64,000 bases of DNA from Acidovorax soli (GCF_014207955.1 NZ_JACHLK010000002.1:62001-126000), one strand, 5' to 3'; shown: positions 54,082 to 64,000, numbered from the stretch's first letter. Numbers and translations are program-made. Notes: generated by a model from the letters alone, not told the origin.

Positions 54082-54576
54082 ATGCGTTTCGTTTCCCTCT
54101 CTCTCGTGGCCGCAGCGGTGGCATTGGCAGCCCTGCCTGCGCAGGCTGTGGACCTTCCCAAGCGCAAGGCGGGTCTGTGGGAGCTCAAAACCGTATCGGG
54201 CGAGGGCGCTCCAGCTGCCGTCATGCAGCAGTGCACGGACGAAGCCTTTGAGGCTCAGATGCAGAAGACGGCCCTGGAAACGGCCAAAAACATGTGCAGC
54301 AAGAATGAGTTGAAGCGGGACGGCAACACGATCACCGGCAATTCCGAGTGCAAGATGGGCACCATTGCCGTGACGTCGCGAACGGTCACGACGGGCGATT
54401 TCTCCAGCAGCTACAAGACGGTGATCAACAACGCCTACAACCCCCCAATGATGGGCAAGGCCACGGATACGATGGTGATGGAGGCCCGTTACCTGGGCCC
54501 GTGCGCGGCAGGTCAGAAGCCTGGTGCCGTGACCATGCCCAACATGCCTGTTCCTCCTGCGGCGAAGTCCAAATAA
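54082..54576 (+). CDS. Exported DUF3617-like protein
   Basis: A 164-residue exported protein. Signal peptide MRFVSLSLVAAAVALAALPA, then LPKRKAGLWELKTVS, the DUF3617 opening strand, and cysteines in VMQQCTDEA, NMCSKNE, NSECKMG and LGPCAAG that probably form disulphides. Function unknown. The start codon follows AGGAG. It converges with adk through a bidirectional terminator. Confidence 0.85.
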   Translation: MRFVSLSLVAAAVALAALPAQAVDLPKRKAGLWELKTVSGEGAPAAVMQQCTDEAFEAQMQKTALETAKNMCSKNELKRDGNTITGNSECKMGTIAVTSRTVTTGDFSSSYKTVINNAYNPPMMGKATDTMVMEARYLGPCAAGQKPGAVTMPNMPVPPAAKSK

Positions 54577-54612
54577 GCGGCGTCCTGCCGGCGCCTTCGC
54601 CGGAGAGGCAGA

Positions 54613-54646
54613 AACAACAAAGCCGGGCATGCCCGGCTTTGTTGTT
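54613..54646. terminator. Bidirectional terminator between DUF3617 gene and adk
   Basis: A perfect 34-base palindrome: arms AACAACAAAGCCGGGC and its complement around AT. AT-rich ends make a U-rich tail in both directions. It serves both the plus-strand gene ending at 54576 and adk ending at 54664. Confidence 0.85.
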
Positions 54647-54663
54647 GAAGGGCTGCTGAAAAA

Positions 54664-55630
<967 letters not shown>

Positions 55631-56428
55631 TCAGGCCAAAAGGGCGCGCACGCGCTCCAGGTCCGCGGGGGTGTCCACGCCGGGGCCCGGCGCCGTGTCC
55701 GTGGTGTGCACCGCTATGCGGTGGCCATGCCACAGGGCACGCAACTGCTCCAATGCCTCCATGACTTCGGTCGGGGCCTGGGGCAGTGTGGGGAACGCGC
55801 GCAGAAAGCCCGCGCGGTAGCTGTAGATGCCGATGTGGCGCAGCGGCGCGAAGCCTGCCGGCACTGCGCCCTTTGCGTTGTCCCACCAGGCTGTGCCTGC
55901 ATGGTCACGCGCCCACGGGATGGGCGCGCGGCTGAAGTAGTGGGCCAGGCCGCGGGCGTCGAGCACGACCTTCACCACGTTCGGGTTTTCATAGTCGGCC
56001 AGGGTGTGGATGGCGTGGGCCGCCGTGCCCATGCTGGCCTCGGGCCGTGCGGGCAGCAAGGCCGCCACGGCGTCGATCAGGCTGGGGTCCATCAGCGGCT
56101 CGTCGCCCTGCACATTGACCACGATATCGTCACCTGCGAGGCCCAGTTGCTCGCAGGCCTCGGCCAGGCGGTCGCTGCCGCTGGCGTGGTCGGTTCGGGT
56201 GAGAATGGCCGGCACGCCATGCGCCTGGCAGGCCTGCATGACGCGCGGGTCATCGGCAGCCACCACCACGCGGGCGGCGGCGCTCAATGCGGCGCGCTGG
56301 GCCACGCGCACCACCATGGGCAGGCCGGCGATGTCGGCCAGGGGCTTGTCCGGCAGGCGGCTCGAGGCCATGCGCGCCGGGATCACCACCGTGAAGGGCG
56401 CGGAGGCGGGCAGCAACACCGCGCTCAT
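55631..56428 (-). CDS. kdsB: CMP-Kdo synthetase
   Basis: A 265-residue cytidylyltransferase activating Kdo for lipopolysaccharide core. [20 protein letters not shown] near residue 12 is the nucleotide site; [12 protein letters not shown] carries the metal ligands; [12 protein letters not shown] is the Kdo-binding core. Its start overlaps the end of the Trm112-like gene by four bases, and lpxK is just upstream, so LPS synthesis genes are grouped. Confidence 0.97.
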   Translation of the reverse strand: MSAVLLPASAPFTVVIPARMASSRLPDKPLADIAGLPMVVRVAQRAALSAAARVVVAADDPRVMQACQAHGVPAILTRTDHASGSDRLAEACEQLGLAGDDIVVNVQGDEPLMDPSLIDAVAALLPARPEASMGTAAHAIHTLADYENPNVVKVVLDARGLAHYFSRAPIPWARDHAGTAWWDNAKGAVPAGFAPLRHIGIYSYRAGFLRAFPTLPQAPTEVMEALEQLRALWHGHRIAVHTTDTAPGPGVDTPADLERVRALLA

Positions 56429-56607
56429 GCCTCGACTTCTTCGTCGGTCAGCGTGCGCGCCTCGTTCTCGAGCAGCACGGGGATGCCATCGCGCACCGGG
56501 TAGGCCAGGCGCGCGCTGCGCGAGACCAGCTCCTGGTGCTCGCGGTCAAAGGTCAGCGGGCCCTTGGTGACGGGGCAGACCAGCAGTTCAAGCAGTTTGG
56601 GGTCCAT
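56425..56607 (-). CDS. Trm112-family small protein (YcaR-like)
   Basis: A 60-residue Trm112-like protein. [14 protein letters not shown] starts with only one of the expected zinc cysteines, and [17 protein letters not shown] is the family signature. YcaR lies between lpxK and kdsB in many proteobacteria. Its role in bacteria is unknown; in eukaryotes Trm112 activates methyltransferases. It overlaps kdsB by four bases. Confidence 0.92.
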   Translation of the reverse strand: MDPKLLELLVCPVTKGPLTFDREHQELVSRSARLAYPVRDGIPVLLENEARTLTDEEVEA

Positions 56608-56644
56608 GGCAGCTCTCAGGGAAGACGGTGGCGCCTGCGGTCGA

Positions 56645-57703
56645 TCATGCAACCGGTGGGCGGGCAGGGGGCGATGATAGCGAGACTGGGGCCACCAGCG
56701 TTGCCAACCGGGCGTCCAGTGCAGTGAAAAAAGCGGGATCCACGCGCACCTCCAGGGGAACTGCCAGGGCATCGGGGCGCAGCGGCCAGAGCTTCACGGC
56801 GTCCTTGGCCGTGCACAGCAGCGGCAGGCGGCCGCCGGACCCCTCTTTTCCCTCACCCCAGCCGGTGAAGTCGTGGTGGTCGGGCAAGGCCGTGGTGCGC
56901 GCAAGGTCCAGACCCCGCTGCCGCAGCATGCCGAAAAAATCCTCGGGCCGGGCAATCGCCGCCAGGGCATGCACAGGCCGACCTTGCAGCGATTGCAAGG
57001 GGATGCGGCTGCCATCGGCCCGAGCGGCATGCTCGGCCAGACCGCGCCGCAAGGCAAATGTGGGTGCCGGGCCTGCGGGGGCGGCGGCAGAGTCGGGATG
57101 GAGCACCCAGTCCACCGCGCGCGGCCAGGGCTCGCGCAGCGGCCCTGCGGGCAGCAGAAAGCCATTGCCCACCCCCTGGTCGTTGAAGACGCAGACCTCC
57201 AGGTCGCGCTGCAGCGCCAGGTGCTGCAGGCCGTCGTCGCAGACGATGACATCGGTGCCGGGGTGGCGGGCCAGCAGTGCGCGGGCGGCGGTGCTGCGCT
57301 GGCGGTCCACGAAGACCGGCACACCGCAGTGGCGCGCGATCAGTGCGGGTTCATCGCCGACTTCGCTGGCCGGACTGTCGGCCAGCACCTCGCGGCAGTC
57401 GCTGGTGCTGCGGCCGTAGCCACGCGAAATGACGCCGGGCTGGAGTCCCCGGGCCTGGAGGTGTTCCACCAGGGCCATCACCACCGGGGTCTTGCCGGCA
57501 CCGCCGGCAATCACATTGCCCACTACGATGGTGGGCCTGCCCGGGTGCTCGGAGTGCAGCAGGCCGCTGCGGTACAGGGCCCGGCGCAACCGCACCAGGC
57601 CTGCATAGAGAAGGGAGGTGGGCCACAGGGCCCAGGCGGCGGGGCCTCTGGTTTGCCAGGCCTGCCGCAGCCCGGCAGAGGGGGGCTGCTCGCGCCCGGC
57701 CAT
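56645..57703 (-). CDS. lpxK: Tetraacyldisaccharide 4'-kinase
   Basis: A 352-residue kinase adding the 4'-phosphate of lipid A. Walker A is [15 protein letters not shown] near residue 60; VISRGYGRS near residue 88 is a lid segment; [13 protein letters not shown] near residue 155 is Walker B with catalytic residues. The ATG at 57703 overlaps the exbD stop by one base (a TTG one codon upstream is less likely). It sits in the inner membrane face. Confidence 0.97.
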   Translation of the reverse strand: MAGREQPPSAGLRQAWQTRGPAAWALWPTSLLYAGLVRLRRALYRSGLLHSEHPGRPTIVVGNVIAGGAGKTPVVMALVEHLQARGLQPGVISRGYGRSTSDCREVLADSPASEVGDEPALIARHCGVPVFVDRQRSTAARALLARHPGTDVIVCDDGLQHLALQRDLEVCVFNDQGVGNGFLLPAGPLREPWPRAVDWVLHPDSAAAPAGPAPTFALRRGLAEHAARADGSRIPLQSLQGRPVHALAAIARPEDFFGMLRQRGLDLARTTALPDHHDFTGWGEGKEGSGGRLPLLCTAKDAVKLWPLRPDALAVPLEVRVDPAFFTALDARLATLVAPVSLSSPPARPPVA

Positions 57704-58143
57704 CAACGACCGTTGGCTGCCCGCGCGCCGGCCGACGACTGGGTGGCGAAGGTGATCTGCGTGAGGCCCACGCGGCGCGCGGCCTCCATCACCGTCACCA
57801 CGGCCTGGTGGGGTGACAGCGCATCGGCGCTGATGATGACCACGCTGTCCTTGCCGATGGCGGTGGCTGCATCGCGCAGGGCGCGTGCCACGGCATCGAC
57901 ACTCTTGCCGTCCACGCCCGTCTTGTTGACCGCATAGCGGCCATCTGCCGCCACGGCGACCACGACCTCCTTGGGGTGGTCGCGTTGCTGCTCGGTGTCG
58001 GCCACGGGCAGGGTCAGCTGCAGCTCGGTGAACTTGCTGTAGGTGGTGGTCAGCATCAGGAAGATGAGGATCACCAGCAGCACGTCGATGAACGGGATCA
58101 GGTTGATCTCCGGTTCTTCCTTGGTGCGGGGGCGAAAGTTCAT
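57703..58143 (-). CDS. exbD: ExbD/TolR-type biopolymer transport protein
   Basis: A 146-residue protein with one N-terminal helix, [19 protein letters not shown], containing the aspartate that carries protons through the ExbB channel. It has a periplasmic C-terminal domain ending [15 protein letters not shown]. With ExbB it energises TonB-dependent import or, if Tol-type, outer-membrane upkeep. It is followed directly by lpxK. Confidence 0.93.
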   Translation of the reverse strand: MNFRPRTKEEPEINLIPFIDVLLVILIFLMLTTTYSKFTELQLTLPVADTEQQRDHPKEVVVAVAADGRYAVNKTGVDGKSVDAVARALRDAATAIGKDSVVIISADALSPHQAVVTVMEAARRVGLTQITFATQSSAGARAANGR

Positions 58144-58153
58144 GACCGGTTCG

Positions 58154-58795
58154 TCACTTCTTGTGGCGCAGGATATGGCGCACGAACTGCTCGGAGGCCA
58201 GCTCCAGCGTGAGCAGGTACGCATCGACGCGGCCGCGGAAGTAGCGCCAGAAGATCAGCGCCGGGATGGCCACGATCAGGCCGAAGGCCGTGTTGTACAG
58301 GGCGATGGAGATGCCGTGTGCCAGGCGGGCCGGGTTGCCCCCACCCATGGCCTGCCCCACGCCGCCGGCACCCACCTGGGAGCCGAAAATCTCGATCATG
58401 CCGATGACGGTGCCCAAGAGGCCGAGCAAGGGCGCTGCCGAGGCGATGGTGGCCAGGGCGGACAGGTATTTTTCGAGCCGGTGGGCGACGGAGCGGCCCG
58501 TGCCTTCCATGGCGGCCCGCAGATCGGCCTCGCTGCACTGCGGGTTGCTGTTGAGCGTGCGCAGGCCGCTGGCCAGCACCTCGCCCAGGGCGGAGTTCTG
58601 CGCCAGCTGGTTCACCACGTCGGGCGTGGGCAGGCTTTTCGACGAGACGGTGATGGCTTCGTCGAGCAGCTTGGGCGGCGCAACACGGGCCGTCTTGAGG
58701 GCCACGAAACGTTCGATGACCAGGGCCATTCCGAGGATGGAACACAGGATCAGAGGCCAGATCGGCCAGCCTGCGGCTTGTATGATGGACAGCAA
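58154..58795 (-). CDS. exbB: ExbB/TolQ-type proton channel protein
   Basis: A 213-residue MotA/TolQ/ExbB protein. Three helices: IIQAAGWPIWPLILCSIL near residue 3, ATIASAAPLLGLLGTVIGMI near 120, and GLIVAIPALIFWRYF near 170. The TTG at 58795 follows GGAGAGAG and gives the family's usual start; a further TTG at 58822 lacks a ribosome-binding site. It starts the exbB-exbD-lpxK operon; a Fur-box-like site lies upstream. Confidence 0.92.
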   Translation of the reverse strand: MLSIIQAAGWPIWPLILCSILGMALVIERFVALKTARVAPPKLLDEAITVSSKSLPTPDVVNQLAQNSALGEVLASGLRTLNSNPQCSEADLRAAMEGTGRSVAHRLEKYLSALATIASAAPLLGLLGTVIGMIEIFGSQVGAGGVGQAMGGGNPARLAHGISIALYNTAFGLIVAIPALIFWRYFRGRVDAYLLTLELASEQFVRHILRHKK

Positions 58796-58916
58796 ATCTC
58801 TCTCCGCGCAGATGAGGGGCAATCGGCGATTATGGCCCAGCTTCTTGGCAGCTTTTGGTCACAAACCGTTACCTTGGCGGACGCTTCCCATGCACTGTGG
58901 CGTCACCCACAAAAAC

Positions 58917-58925
58917 TGTGGATAA
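58917..58925 (-). promoter_or_regulatory. DnaA-box-like 9-mer
   Basis: TGTGGATAA, which on the minus strand is TTATCCACA, a perfect consensus DnaA box. Only one was noticed and it lies in a promoter region, so a role in replication initiation is not supported. Confidence 0.3.
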
Positions 58926-59058
58926 CTTTGTGGGCAACCGGGTTGCCGGGGTCCGCAAAGTGGCTTGGCGCCGTGCTTGCAACAGATTGATGAAAAATTG
59001 CGCAGTGAAAAATCGTTATAAATCAATAACTTGCACGTATGTCTGTGGCGTGCGAGGC

Positions 59059-59071
59059 GAGAATCGTTCTC
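59059..59071. promoter_or_regulatory. Fur-box-like inverted repeat
   Basis: GAGAATCGTTCTC: five-base arms GAGAA/TTCTC around TCG, like the iron-response (Fur) operators of proteobacteria. It sits about 265 bases upstream of exbB and about 80 upstream of xseA. Iron control of exbBD is the natural reading. Confidence 0.45.
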
Positions 59072-59149
59072 AGGCACGCTCGGCGGCTGCATCGCCGTTT
59101 CTGTGGAAGACTCGCTCTGCCAATGGGGCGCCAATGGCCGCCATTGCTC

Positions 59150-60463
59150 ATGTTTGATCGTACAAACCCCATGGCAGCGCCCCGCGTCTGGGAAGTTGGT
59201 GCGCTGTGCCGCGCCATTGCTGATGCGCTGGAGGCGCGCTTCAATCCTGTCGCGGTGCGCGGCGAGATCACGGGCTTCTCGCGCGCGTCCAGCGGGCATT
59301 GCTATTTCTCGATCAAGGACCCCCAGGGCCAGTTGCGCTGTGCCATGTTCCGGCGTGCCGCCAGCCTGCTTGACTTTTCGCCGCGCGATGGCGAATTGGT
59401 GGAGGTGCGCGGCAAGCTCGGGGTCTACGAAGCCCGGGGTGACCTGCAGTTCATTGTGGAAAGCATGCAGCGTGCAGGGCAGGGGGCTCTGTTCGAGCAG
59501 TTCCTGCGCCTGAAGGCCCAGTTGGAGTCCGAAGGCCTGTTCGATGCTGCCCGCAAGCGGCCGCTGCCCGTGCAGCCGCGCGGCATCGGCCTGGTCACTT
59601 CGCTCGGGGCGGCTGCGTTGCACGACGTGGTGACGGCCCTGCGCCGCCGCGCACCGCATGTCCCCGTGGTGCTGGTGCCGGCCCAGGTGCAGGGGGCGGC
59701 GGCGCCGCAGTCCCTCATCTCGGCCCTGTCCCGGCTGTACCGGCTGGCACAGCAGGGGCCGGCGGAAGGCCGGCCGCCCATCGACACCATCCTGCTGGTG
59801 CGTGGTGGCGGCTCCATCGAAGACCTGTGGGCCTTCAATGACGAGCACCTGGCCCGCACCATCGTGCAAAGCCCGGTGCCGCTGGTCAGCGGTGTGGGGC
59901 ATGAGACCGACTTCACGATTGCGGATTTCTGCGCCGATCTGCGCGCACCCACGCCCACGGCGGCCGCCGAATTGGTGGCACAGCCGCGCGAGGTCTGGCT
60001 GGGCGCCCTGGACCTGATCGAAGGCCGCATGGCCGATGGCATCCAGCGGCTGCTGGATGCCCGCCACCAGCGGCTGGACCAGGCGGCCGCACGCCTGGGC
60101 CGGCCCTCGGGTCTGGTGGCGCGTGAGCAGTTGCAATTGGCCCGCACGGCCCAGCGCATGCGCCATGCCGTGCTGCTGCGCCTGCAGCGCATGGAGCAGG
60201 CGCAGCAGGCCGCCGCCGCTGCCTTGCCAGTACAGGTGCAGCGCCGCATCGACGGCCTGCGCGAGCGGGTGGACCGTGCCGCGCTGCGCCTGGAACTGCT
60301 GGACCCGCGCCTGGTGCTGCAACGCGGCTATGCCTTGCTGGCCGATGCCGACGGCCGCTCGGTCACCAGCGTGCAGCAGGCCCGGCCGGGCGACGCGCTG
60401 AAGGCCACGCTGGCCGACGGCGTGGTGGACGTCACCGTCGCCAGCCAGCCGCGATTGCTGTAG
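59150..60463 (+). CDS. xseA: Exodeoxyribonuclease VII large subunit
   Basis: A 437-residue subunit. N-terminal OB domain (about 15-110) has VRGEITGFSRASSGHCYFS; the nuclease core has GIGLVTSLGAAALHDVVTAL, RGGGSIEDLWAFNDE and GVGHETDFTIADFCADLRAPTPTAAAE. A long coiled-coil follows (about 300-390) and ends in LLDPRLVLQRGYALL. With XseB it degrades single-stranded DNA. MAAP at 59171 is an alternative start. Confidence 0.96.
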   Translation: MFDRTNPMAAPRVWEVGALCRAIADALEARFNPVAVRGEITGFSRASSGHCYFSIKDPQGQLRCAMFRRAASLLDFSPRDGELVEVRGKLGVYEARGDLQFIVESMQRAGQGALFEQFLRLKAQLESEGLFDAARKRPLPVQPRGIGLVTSLGAAALHDVVTALRRRAPHVPVVLVPAQVQGAAAPQSLISALSRLYRLAQQGPAEGRPPIDTILLVRGGGSIEDLWAFNDEHLARTIVQSPVPLVSGVGHETDFTIADFCADLRAPTPTAAAELVAQPREVWLGALDLIEGRMADGIQRLLDARHQRLDQAAARLGRPSGLVAREQLQLARTAQRMRHAVLLRLQRMEQAQQAAAAALPVQVQRRIDGLRERVDRAALRLELLDPRLVLQRGYALLADADGRSVTSVQQARPGDALKATLADGVVDVTVASQPRLL

Positions 60464-60631
60464 CGCGCTGTAGGATCAGAGCCCGTAGCTCCCTGCAGCG
60501 CACGATTGCTTGCCAACTTCGCTGCACAGGTCACACGTTCTTCCTACAATGCCCGTTCGCCTGGGGCTTGCTGCATTGCCGCATGGGCGCAGCGGCAGCC
60601 CACCCGATTCAAACCACCACGAGGAAAAACC

Positions 60632-61213
60632 ATGGAACATACCCTTCCCCCGCTGCCTTACGCCATCGATGCCCTGGCTCCCCACTACAGCAAGGAAACG
60701 CTGGAATTCCACCACGGCAAGCACCACAACGCCTATGTGGTGAACCTCAACAACCTGCAAAAGGGCACCGAGTTCGAATCGATGTCCCTGGAAGAGATCG
60801 TCAAGAAGTCCAGCGGCGGCATCTACAACAATGCGGCCCAGATCTGGAACCACACCTTCTTCTGGAACTGCATGGCCCCCGCCGGCGGCGGCGAGCCATC
60901 GGGCGCGCTGGCCACGGCCATCAACGCCAAGTGGGGCAGCTACGCCGCCTTCAAGGAAGCCTTCGTGAAGAGCGCCGTGGGCAACTTCGGTTCGGGCTGG
61001 ACCTGGCTGGTCAAGAAGGCCGATGGCAGCGTCGACATCGTGAACACCGGCGCTGCCGGCACGCCCCTGACCACGGCCGACAAGGCCCTGCTGACGGTGG
61101 ACGTGTGGGAACACGCCTACTACATCGACTACCGCAACCTGCGTCCCAAGTTCGTCGAAACCTTCCTGGACAAGCTGGTCAACTGGAAGTTCGCCGAAGC
61201 CAACTTCGCCTGA
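60632..61213 (+). CDS. sodB: Iron superoxide dismutase
   Basis: A 193-residue dismutase. Metal ligands are visible: His in [15 protein letters not shown], His in NHTFFWNCM, and Asp/His in [11 protein letters not shown]. The GGGEPSG segment and the Gln in NNAAQIWNH fit the iron type. GAGG precedes the start. A clear terminator follows. Confidence 0.96.
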   Translation: MEHTLPPLPYAIDALAPHYSKETLEFHHGKHHNAYVVNLNNLQKGTEFESMSLEEIVKKSSGGIYNNAAQIWNHTFFWNCMAPAGGGEPSGALATAINAKWGSYAAFKEAFVKSAVGNFGSGWTWLVKKADGSVDIVNTGAAGTPLTTADKALLTVDVWEHAYYIDYRNLRPKFVETFLDKLVNWKFAEANFA

Positions 61214-61255
61214 TTGCCGCAGACGGCAGTCCATCCGCCCCGATGGGCGGAAACG

Positions 61256-61282
61256 AAAAAACGGCCCAAGGGCCGTTTTTTT
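61256..61282. terminator. Bidirectional terminator between sodB and DUF192 gene
   Basis: Arms AAAAAACGGCC/GGCCGTTTTTT around CAAG, giving U-runs in both directions. It lies between the converging sodB (ends 61213) and DUF192 (ends 61299) genes. Confidence 0.9.
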
Positions 61283-61298
61283 CATGGGCGCAGGGAGC

Positions 61299-61796
61299 TC
61301 ACTTCTTCGAGAAGGGGGCGCCGCCCAGCTTGAAGCCGGCCTTGATGCCCTTCTTGGCGAACCAGCCCTGGTTCATTTCCAGCACGAAGCGCACCGGCTT
61401 CTTGGAGCAGTGCGAATCGAGCGTCTGGGGCTTCATGTCCTCCAGATTGACGATGGTGCCGTCGTCAGCGACGAAGGCCGCCGTCAGCGGCAGCAGGGTG
61501 TTCTTCATCCAGAAGCACTGCTCGCTGGGCTGCTCGAAGACGAACAACATGCCTTCGTGCTGGGGCATCTCGGGCCGGTTCATCAGGCCGATCTGGCGCT
61601 CCACCGGGGCCACGGCCACCTGGGCATCGATGCGGTGCATGCCCGCCGTGAGTTCCACACGCTGCAGGTTCAGCTGGGGGCCCTCCTGGGCCTGGCTGGC
61701 AGGTGCCAGGGCTGCGAGCGATGCGGCCAGCAGAACGGCCAGCAGGCCATGGCGGCGCAGGAATGGGGTGGGGGCGGCAAGGCGGAGGCTGGGCAT
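61299..61796 (-). CDS. Exported DUF192 protein
   Basis: A 165-residue protein with signal peptide (LLAVLLAASLAALAPASQAQ). The DUF192 core has QIGLMNRPEMPQHEGMLFVF and CFWMKNTLLPLTAAFV, then INLEDM-like VNLEDMKPQ. The family is exported and has unknown function. The start at 61796 gives a full signal; an earlier start at 61901 would make an implausible N-terminus. Confidence 0.9.
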   Translation of the reverse strand: MPSLRLAAPTPFLRRHGLLAVLLAASLAALAPASQAQEGPQLNLQRVELTAGMHRIDAQVAVAPVERQIGLMNRPEMPQHEGMLFVFEQPSEQCFWMKNTLLPLTAAFVADDGTIVNLEDMKPQTLDSHCSKKPVRFVLEMNQGWFAKKGIKAGFKLGGAPFSKK

Positions 61797-61916
61797 GGAA
61801 GAAGCTCGGTCGATGGGAGGAACGGGCGCCAGAAACAAAATCGCCCGCGACTGCGGGCGATTTTGAAGCAAACCGGAAGGGAGGGGGTCAGAGATCCGCA
61901 CAAACCCCCGGCCGCA

Positions 61917-62126
61917 TCAGGCGGCAGCCTTCTTGGCGTGCTTCTTGGTCTTCTTCTGGGCCATTTTCTTGGACTGCTTGTGGGCAGGGGCCTTGGCCGC
62001 AGGAGCGGGTGCAGCCGCAGGAGCGGCGGCGGGCGCTGGAGCAGCAGCGGGGGCGGCTGGAGCCTGTGCGAAGGACGCACCGGCCGAGAACAGACCAGCC
62101 ATCAGGACAGCGAGGAGTTTTTTCAT
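61917..62126 (-). CDS. Small exported Ala/Pro/Lys-rich protein
   Basis: A 69-residue protein with signal peptide MKKLLAVLMAGLFSAGASFA. The mature part is Ala/Pro-rich, then basic (KKMAQKKTKKHAKK). Such small basic secreted proteins appear next to several envelope genes and are uncharacterised. ATG 62126 is preferred over 62135 because AGGAA lies nine bases ahead. It may bind DNA, LPS or other anions. Confidence 0.65.
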   Translation of the reverse strand: MKKLLAVLMAGLFSAGASFAQAPAAPAAAPAPAAAPAAAPAPAAKAPAHKQSKKMAQKKTKKHAKKAAA

Positions 62127-62322
62127 ATGTGCCATTTCCTAGACGAACTATCGGGTTGAGGGCCTCGCAAAATATTCACGAGGCTCCACCTGCAACGATA
62201 GCAGCCCGCGCGCGGTTGACAGGGGTTTTCGGCATTTTTTTGTCTATAGAATCTTTGCGATCAGGGGGCACTTGCCCCGTCTGCACAATTGTGTTTCAGA
62301 TATCCAACGGAGACCCCCGTCC

Positions 62323-63582
62323 ATGACCAGCTACCAGCACATCCAGGTGCCTGCCCAAGGCCAGAAAATCACCGTCAATGCCGATATGTCGTTGAACGTG
62401 CCGGACGAGCCCATCATCCCCTTCATCGAAGGCGATGGCACGGGCCTCGACATCACGCCCGTCATGATCAAGGTGGTGGATGCGGCCGTGGCCAAGGCCT
62501 ATGGCGGCAAGAAGAAGATCCACTGGATGGAGGTCTACGCGGGCGAGAAGTCCACCAAGGTCTACGGCCCCGATGTGTGGCTGCCCGACGAGACGCTGGC
62601 CGTGCTGCGTGAGTACGTGGTGTCCATCAAGGGCCCGCTGACCACGCCCGTGGGCGGCGGCATCCGCTCGCTCAACGTGGCCCTGCGCCAGGAACTCGAC
62701 CTGTACGTCTGCCTGCGCCCCGTGCAGTACTTCAAGGGCGTGCCCTCGCCCCTGAAGGAGCCCGAGAAGACCAACATGGTGATCTTCCGCGAGAACTCCG
62801 AAGACATCTACGCGGGTATCGAGTTCGAGGCCGAGTCGGACAAGGCCAAGAAGCTCATCAAGTTCCTGCTCGACGAGATGGGTGTGAAGAAGATCCGCTT
62901 CCCCAACACCTCGGGCCTGGGCGTCAAGCCGGTTTCGCGCGAGGGCACGGAGCGCCTGGTGCGCAAGGCCATCCAGTACGCCATCGACAACGACAAGCCC
63001 AGCGTGACCATCGTGCACAAGGGCAACATCATGAAGTTCACCGAAGGTGGCTTCCGCGACTGGGCCTATGCCCTGGCGCAAAAGGAATTCGGCGCCCAGC
63101 CGATCGACGGCGGCCCCTGGTGCAAGTTCAAGAACCCCAAGACGGGCCGGGAGATCACCATCAAGGACAGCATCGCCGATGCCTTCCTGCAGCAGATCCT
63201 GCTGCGCCCTGCCGAGTATTCGGTGGTGGCCACGCTCAACCTCAACGGCGACTACATTTCCGACGCACTGGCCGCCCAGGTGGGTGGCATCGGCATCGCG
63301 CCCGGCGCCAACATGTCCGACTCGGTGGCCTGCTTCGAGGCCACCCACGGCACGGCCCCCAAGTACGCCGGCAAGGACTACGTGAACCCTGGCTCCGAGA
63401 TCCTCTCGGCCGAGATGATGCTGCGCCACATGGGCTGGGTCGAGGCCGCCAACCTGATCATCAGCTCGCTCGAGAAGTCGATCGCCTCCAAGAAGGTCAC
63501 CTATGACTTCGCGCGCCTGATGGATGGCGCCACCCAGGTGAGCTGCTCGGGCTTCGGGCAGGTCATGATCGACAACATGTGA
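62323..63582 (+). CDS. icd: NADP-dependent isocitrate dehydrogenase
   Basis: A 419-residue enzyme of the TCA cycle, oxidising isocitrate to 2-oxoglutarate with [22 protein letters not shown] near residue 30 and [21 protein letters not shown] near residue 125 show the isocitrate-binding serine and arginines; [17 protein letters not shown] near residue 307 carries metal aspartates; [11 protein letters not shown] near residue 345 is the cofactor loop. Its stop overlaps the GTG of the next gene. Confidence 0.98.
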   Translation: MTSYQHIQVPAQGQKITVNADMSLNVPDEPIIPFIEGDGTGLDITPVMIKVVDAAVAKAYGGKKKIHWMEVYAGEKSTKVYGPDVWLPDETLAVLREYVVSIKGPLTTPVGGGIRSLNVALRQELDLYVCLRPVQYFKGVPSPLKEPEKTNMVIFRENSEDIYAGIEFEAESDKAKKLIKFLLDEMGVKKIRFPNTSGLGVKPVSREGTERLVRKAIQYAIDNDKPSVTIVHKGNIMKFTEGGFRDWAYALAQKEFGAQPIDGGPWCKFKNPKTGREITIKDSIADAFLQQILLRPAEYSVVATLNLNGDYISDALAAQVGGIGIAPGANMSDSVACFEATHGTAPKYAGKDYVNPGSEILSAEMMLRHMGWVEAANLIISSLEKSIASKKVTYDFARLMDGATQVSCSGFGQVMIDNM

Positions 63583-64000
63583 GGCGAAGCGGCGCGTTGC
63601 CGGCCCTGTGCCTTGCCGTGGCGGGCATGTGGGTCGGGCCGGCTGCTGCACGGGTGGCCGAGGCCGGGGCGGGCCCACCCTCGGGGTTAGAGTTCGTCGC
63701 GGTCACCGACGAAGACATCGCCCATTTCGGTGATTTTCCGTTTTCCCGGGCCATTTCGGCCACGGTGATTCACCGTCTGGCGCAGGCGGGGGCCAGGTCC
63801 ATCGTCTACAAATTCTTTGTGGACGAACCGAGGGATGCCGATGCGCAATTGGCGACCGCGTTGGCTCGAATTCCCAGCTTTCTGCAGATCGATCTTGCCG
63901 ATGTGGTGGAGGGGCCCGATGGCTTGATGCATGGCTCGGCCGTCGGCCCCAACAGCCGCCTCGCCCCTGCAGCGGCCGGTTTCGGCTTCGTGCACCAGCG
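63579..64000 (+). CDS. CHASE2-domain sensor protein, C-terminus beyond window
   Basis: An open frame starting GTG at 63579, overlapping the icd stop by four bases, with no stop before the end (about 140 residues). Residues 4-25 are a membrane-like segment ([19 protein letters not shown]). From about residue 35 the CHASE2 pattern is clear: [20 protein letters not shown], then a helix and [20 protein letters not shown]2 is an extracellular sensor of adenylate or diguanylate cyclases and kinases. Its output part lies outside. Because it has no stop here, simple stop-to-stop searches miss it. Confidence 0.75.
   Translation, partial: MRRSGALPALCLAVAGMWVGPAAARVAEAGAGPPSGLEFVAVTDEDIAHFGDFPFSRAISATVIHRLAQAGARSIVYKFFVDEPRDADAQLATALARIPSFLQIDLADVVEGPDGLMHGSAVGPNSRLAPAAAGFGFVHQ

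Larger units (their letters stand above)
58796..59149. other. Divergent promoter region between exbB and xseA
   Basis: 354 bases without a gene. It contains a perfect DnaA-box-like TGTGGATAA (58917-58925), an AT-rich stretch (59005-59040) able to hold a promoter, and a Fur-box-like palindrome at 59059. Each element is listed separately. Confidence 0.5.

Noticed and set aside
58859..60322. 487-residue minus-strand open frame opposite xseA
   Set aside because: It is antisense to XseA and has no domain; XseA motifs are complete on the plus strand.
62216..62252. TTGACA with TATAGA upstream of icd as a promoter
   Set aside because: The spacer is 23 bases, well over the usual 16-18, so the pair is probably not one promoter.

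Overview
The window is a very GC-rich, gene-dense chromosomal segment from a betaproteobacterium. Gene content and order point to the family Comamonadaceae, close to Acidovorax. The main pointers are the exbB-exbD-lpxK-Trm112-kdsB-adk block, the purD-hemF-rsfS-rlmH-maf-rng block, a CysB-like regulator beside lptFG, and G/C-rich intergenic repeats. This placement is inferred from gene order and not from a marker-gene comparison. No rRNA, tRNA, CRISPR array, prophage or insertion sequence was seen. Most of the segment is core genome with small patches of uncharacterised genes.

Region 1 (1-9.1 kb): a truncated SpmA-type membrane protein, an orphan SUKH-type protein and a first YebC paralog. A tight J-domain operon of otherwise uncharacterised proteins (2215-5292) follows. 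Next come DUF2199-like and DUF1579-like genes, an SMC/ABC-like ATPase, a diguanylate cyclase gene split by an in-frame TAG, and an SMR-type small exporter.

Region 2 (9.1-18.7 kb): a nucleobase/nucleoside uptake and salvage cluster, mostly on the minus strand. It holds upp, a BMP-family binding lipoprotein or periplasmic protein, a lipoprotein nucleosidase, a double-domain ABC ATPase, two permeases, a small exported protein and cytosine deaminase. Two tandem, mutually related membrane-protein genes on the plus strand split the ATPase from the permeases.

Region 3 (19-30.3 kb): a PLP-dependent dehydratase, an amino-acid ABC binding protein and permease, and a dienoyl-CoA-isomerase-like crotonase. 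These are followed by a CorC/HlyC-type CNNM-CBS protein, a membrane protein with a Ser/Gly/Cys tail, a HerA-like DUF853 ATPase, a large exported protein combining Asp-box, ankyrin-like and PDZ-like parts, and the second YebC.

Region 4 (30.4-40 kb): purD-hemF-rsfS-rlmH-maf-rng housekeeping genes, with nadD absent from its usual place. Then come two small convergent genes that both end in SHOCT-like tails, and a RidA / AraC-regulator / SDR group.

Region 5 (40-54.6 kb): aminotransferase, CysB-like regulator, CbiX-like chelatase and lptG/lptF on the minus strand. pepA, holC, a Pro/Ala-rich protein and a branched-chain amino-acid binding protein follow on the plus strand. After these come a D-2-hydroxyacid dehydrogenase, lexA with two tandem SOS boxes shared with a divergent asparaginase gene, and small DUF6644/DUF6152/DUF3617-type genes among intergenic repeats.

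Region 6 (54.6-64 kb): adk, kdsB, Trm112, lpxK, exbD and exbB on the minus strand; xseA and sodB on the plus strand; DUF192 and a small Lys/Ala-rich exported protein on the minus strand; then icd, overlapped by the start of a CHASE2-domain gene that runs off the window end.
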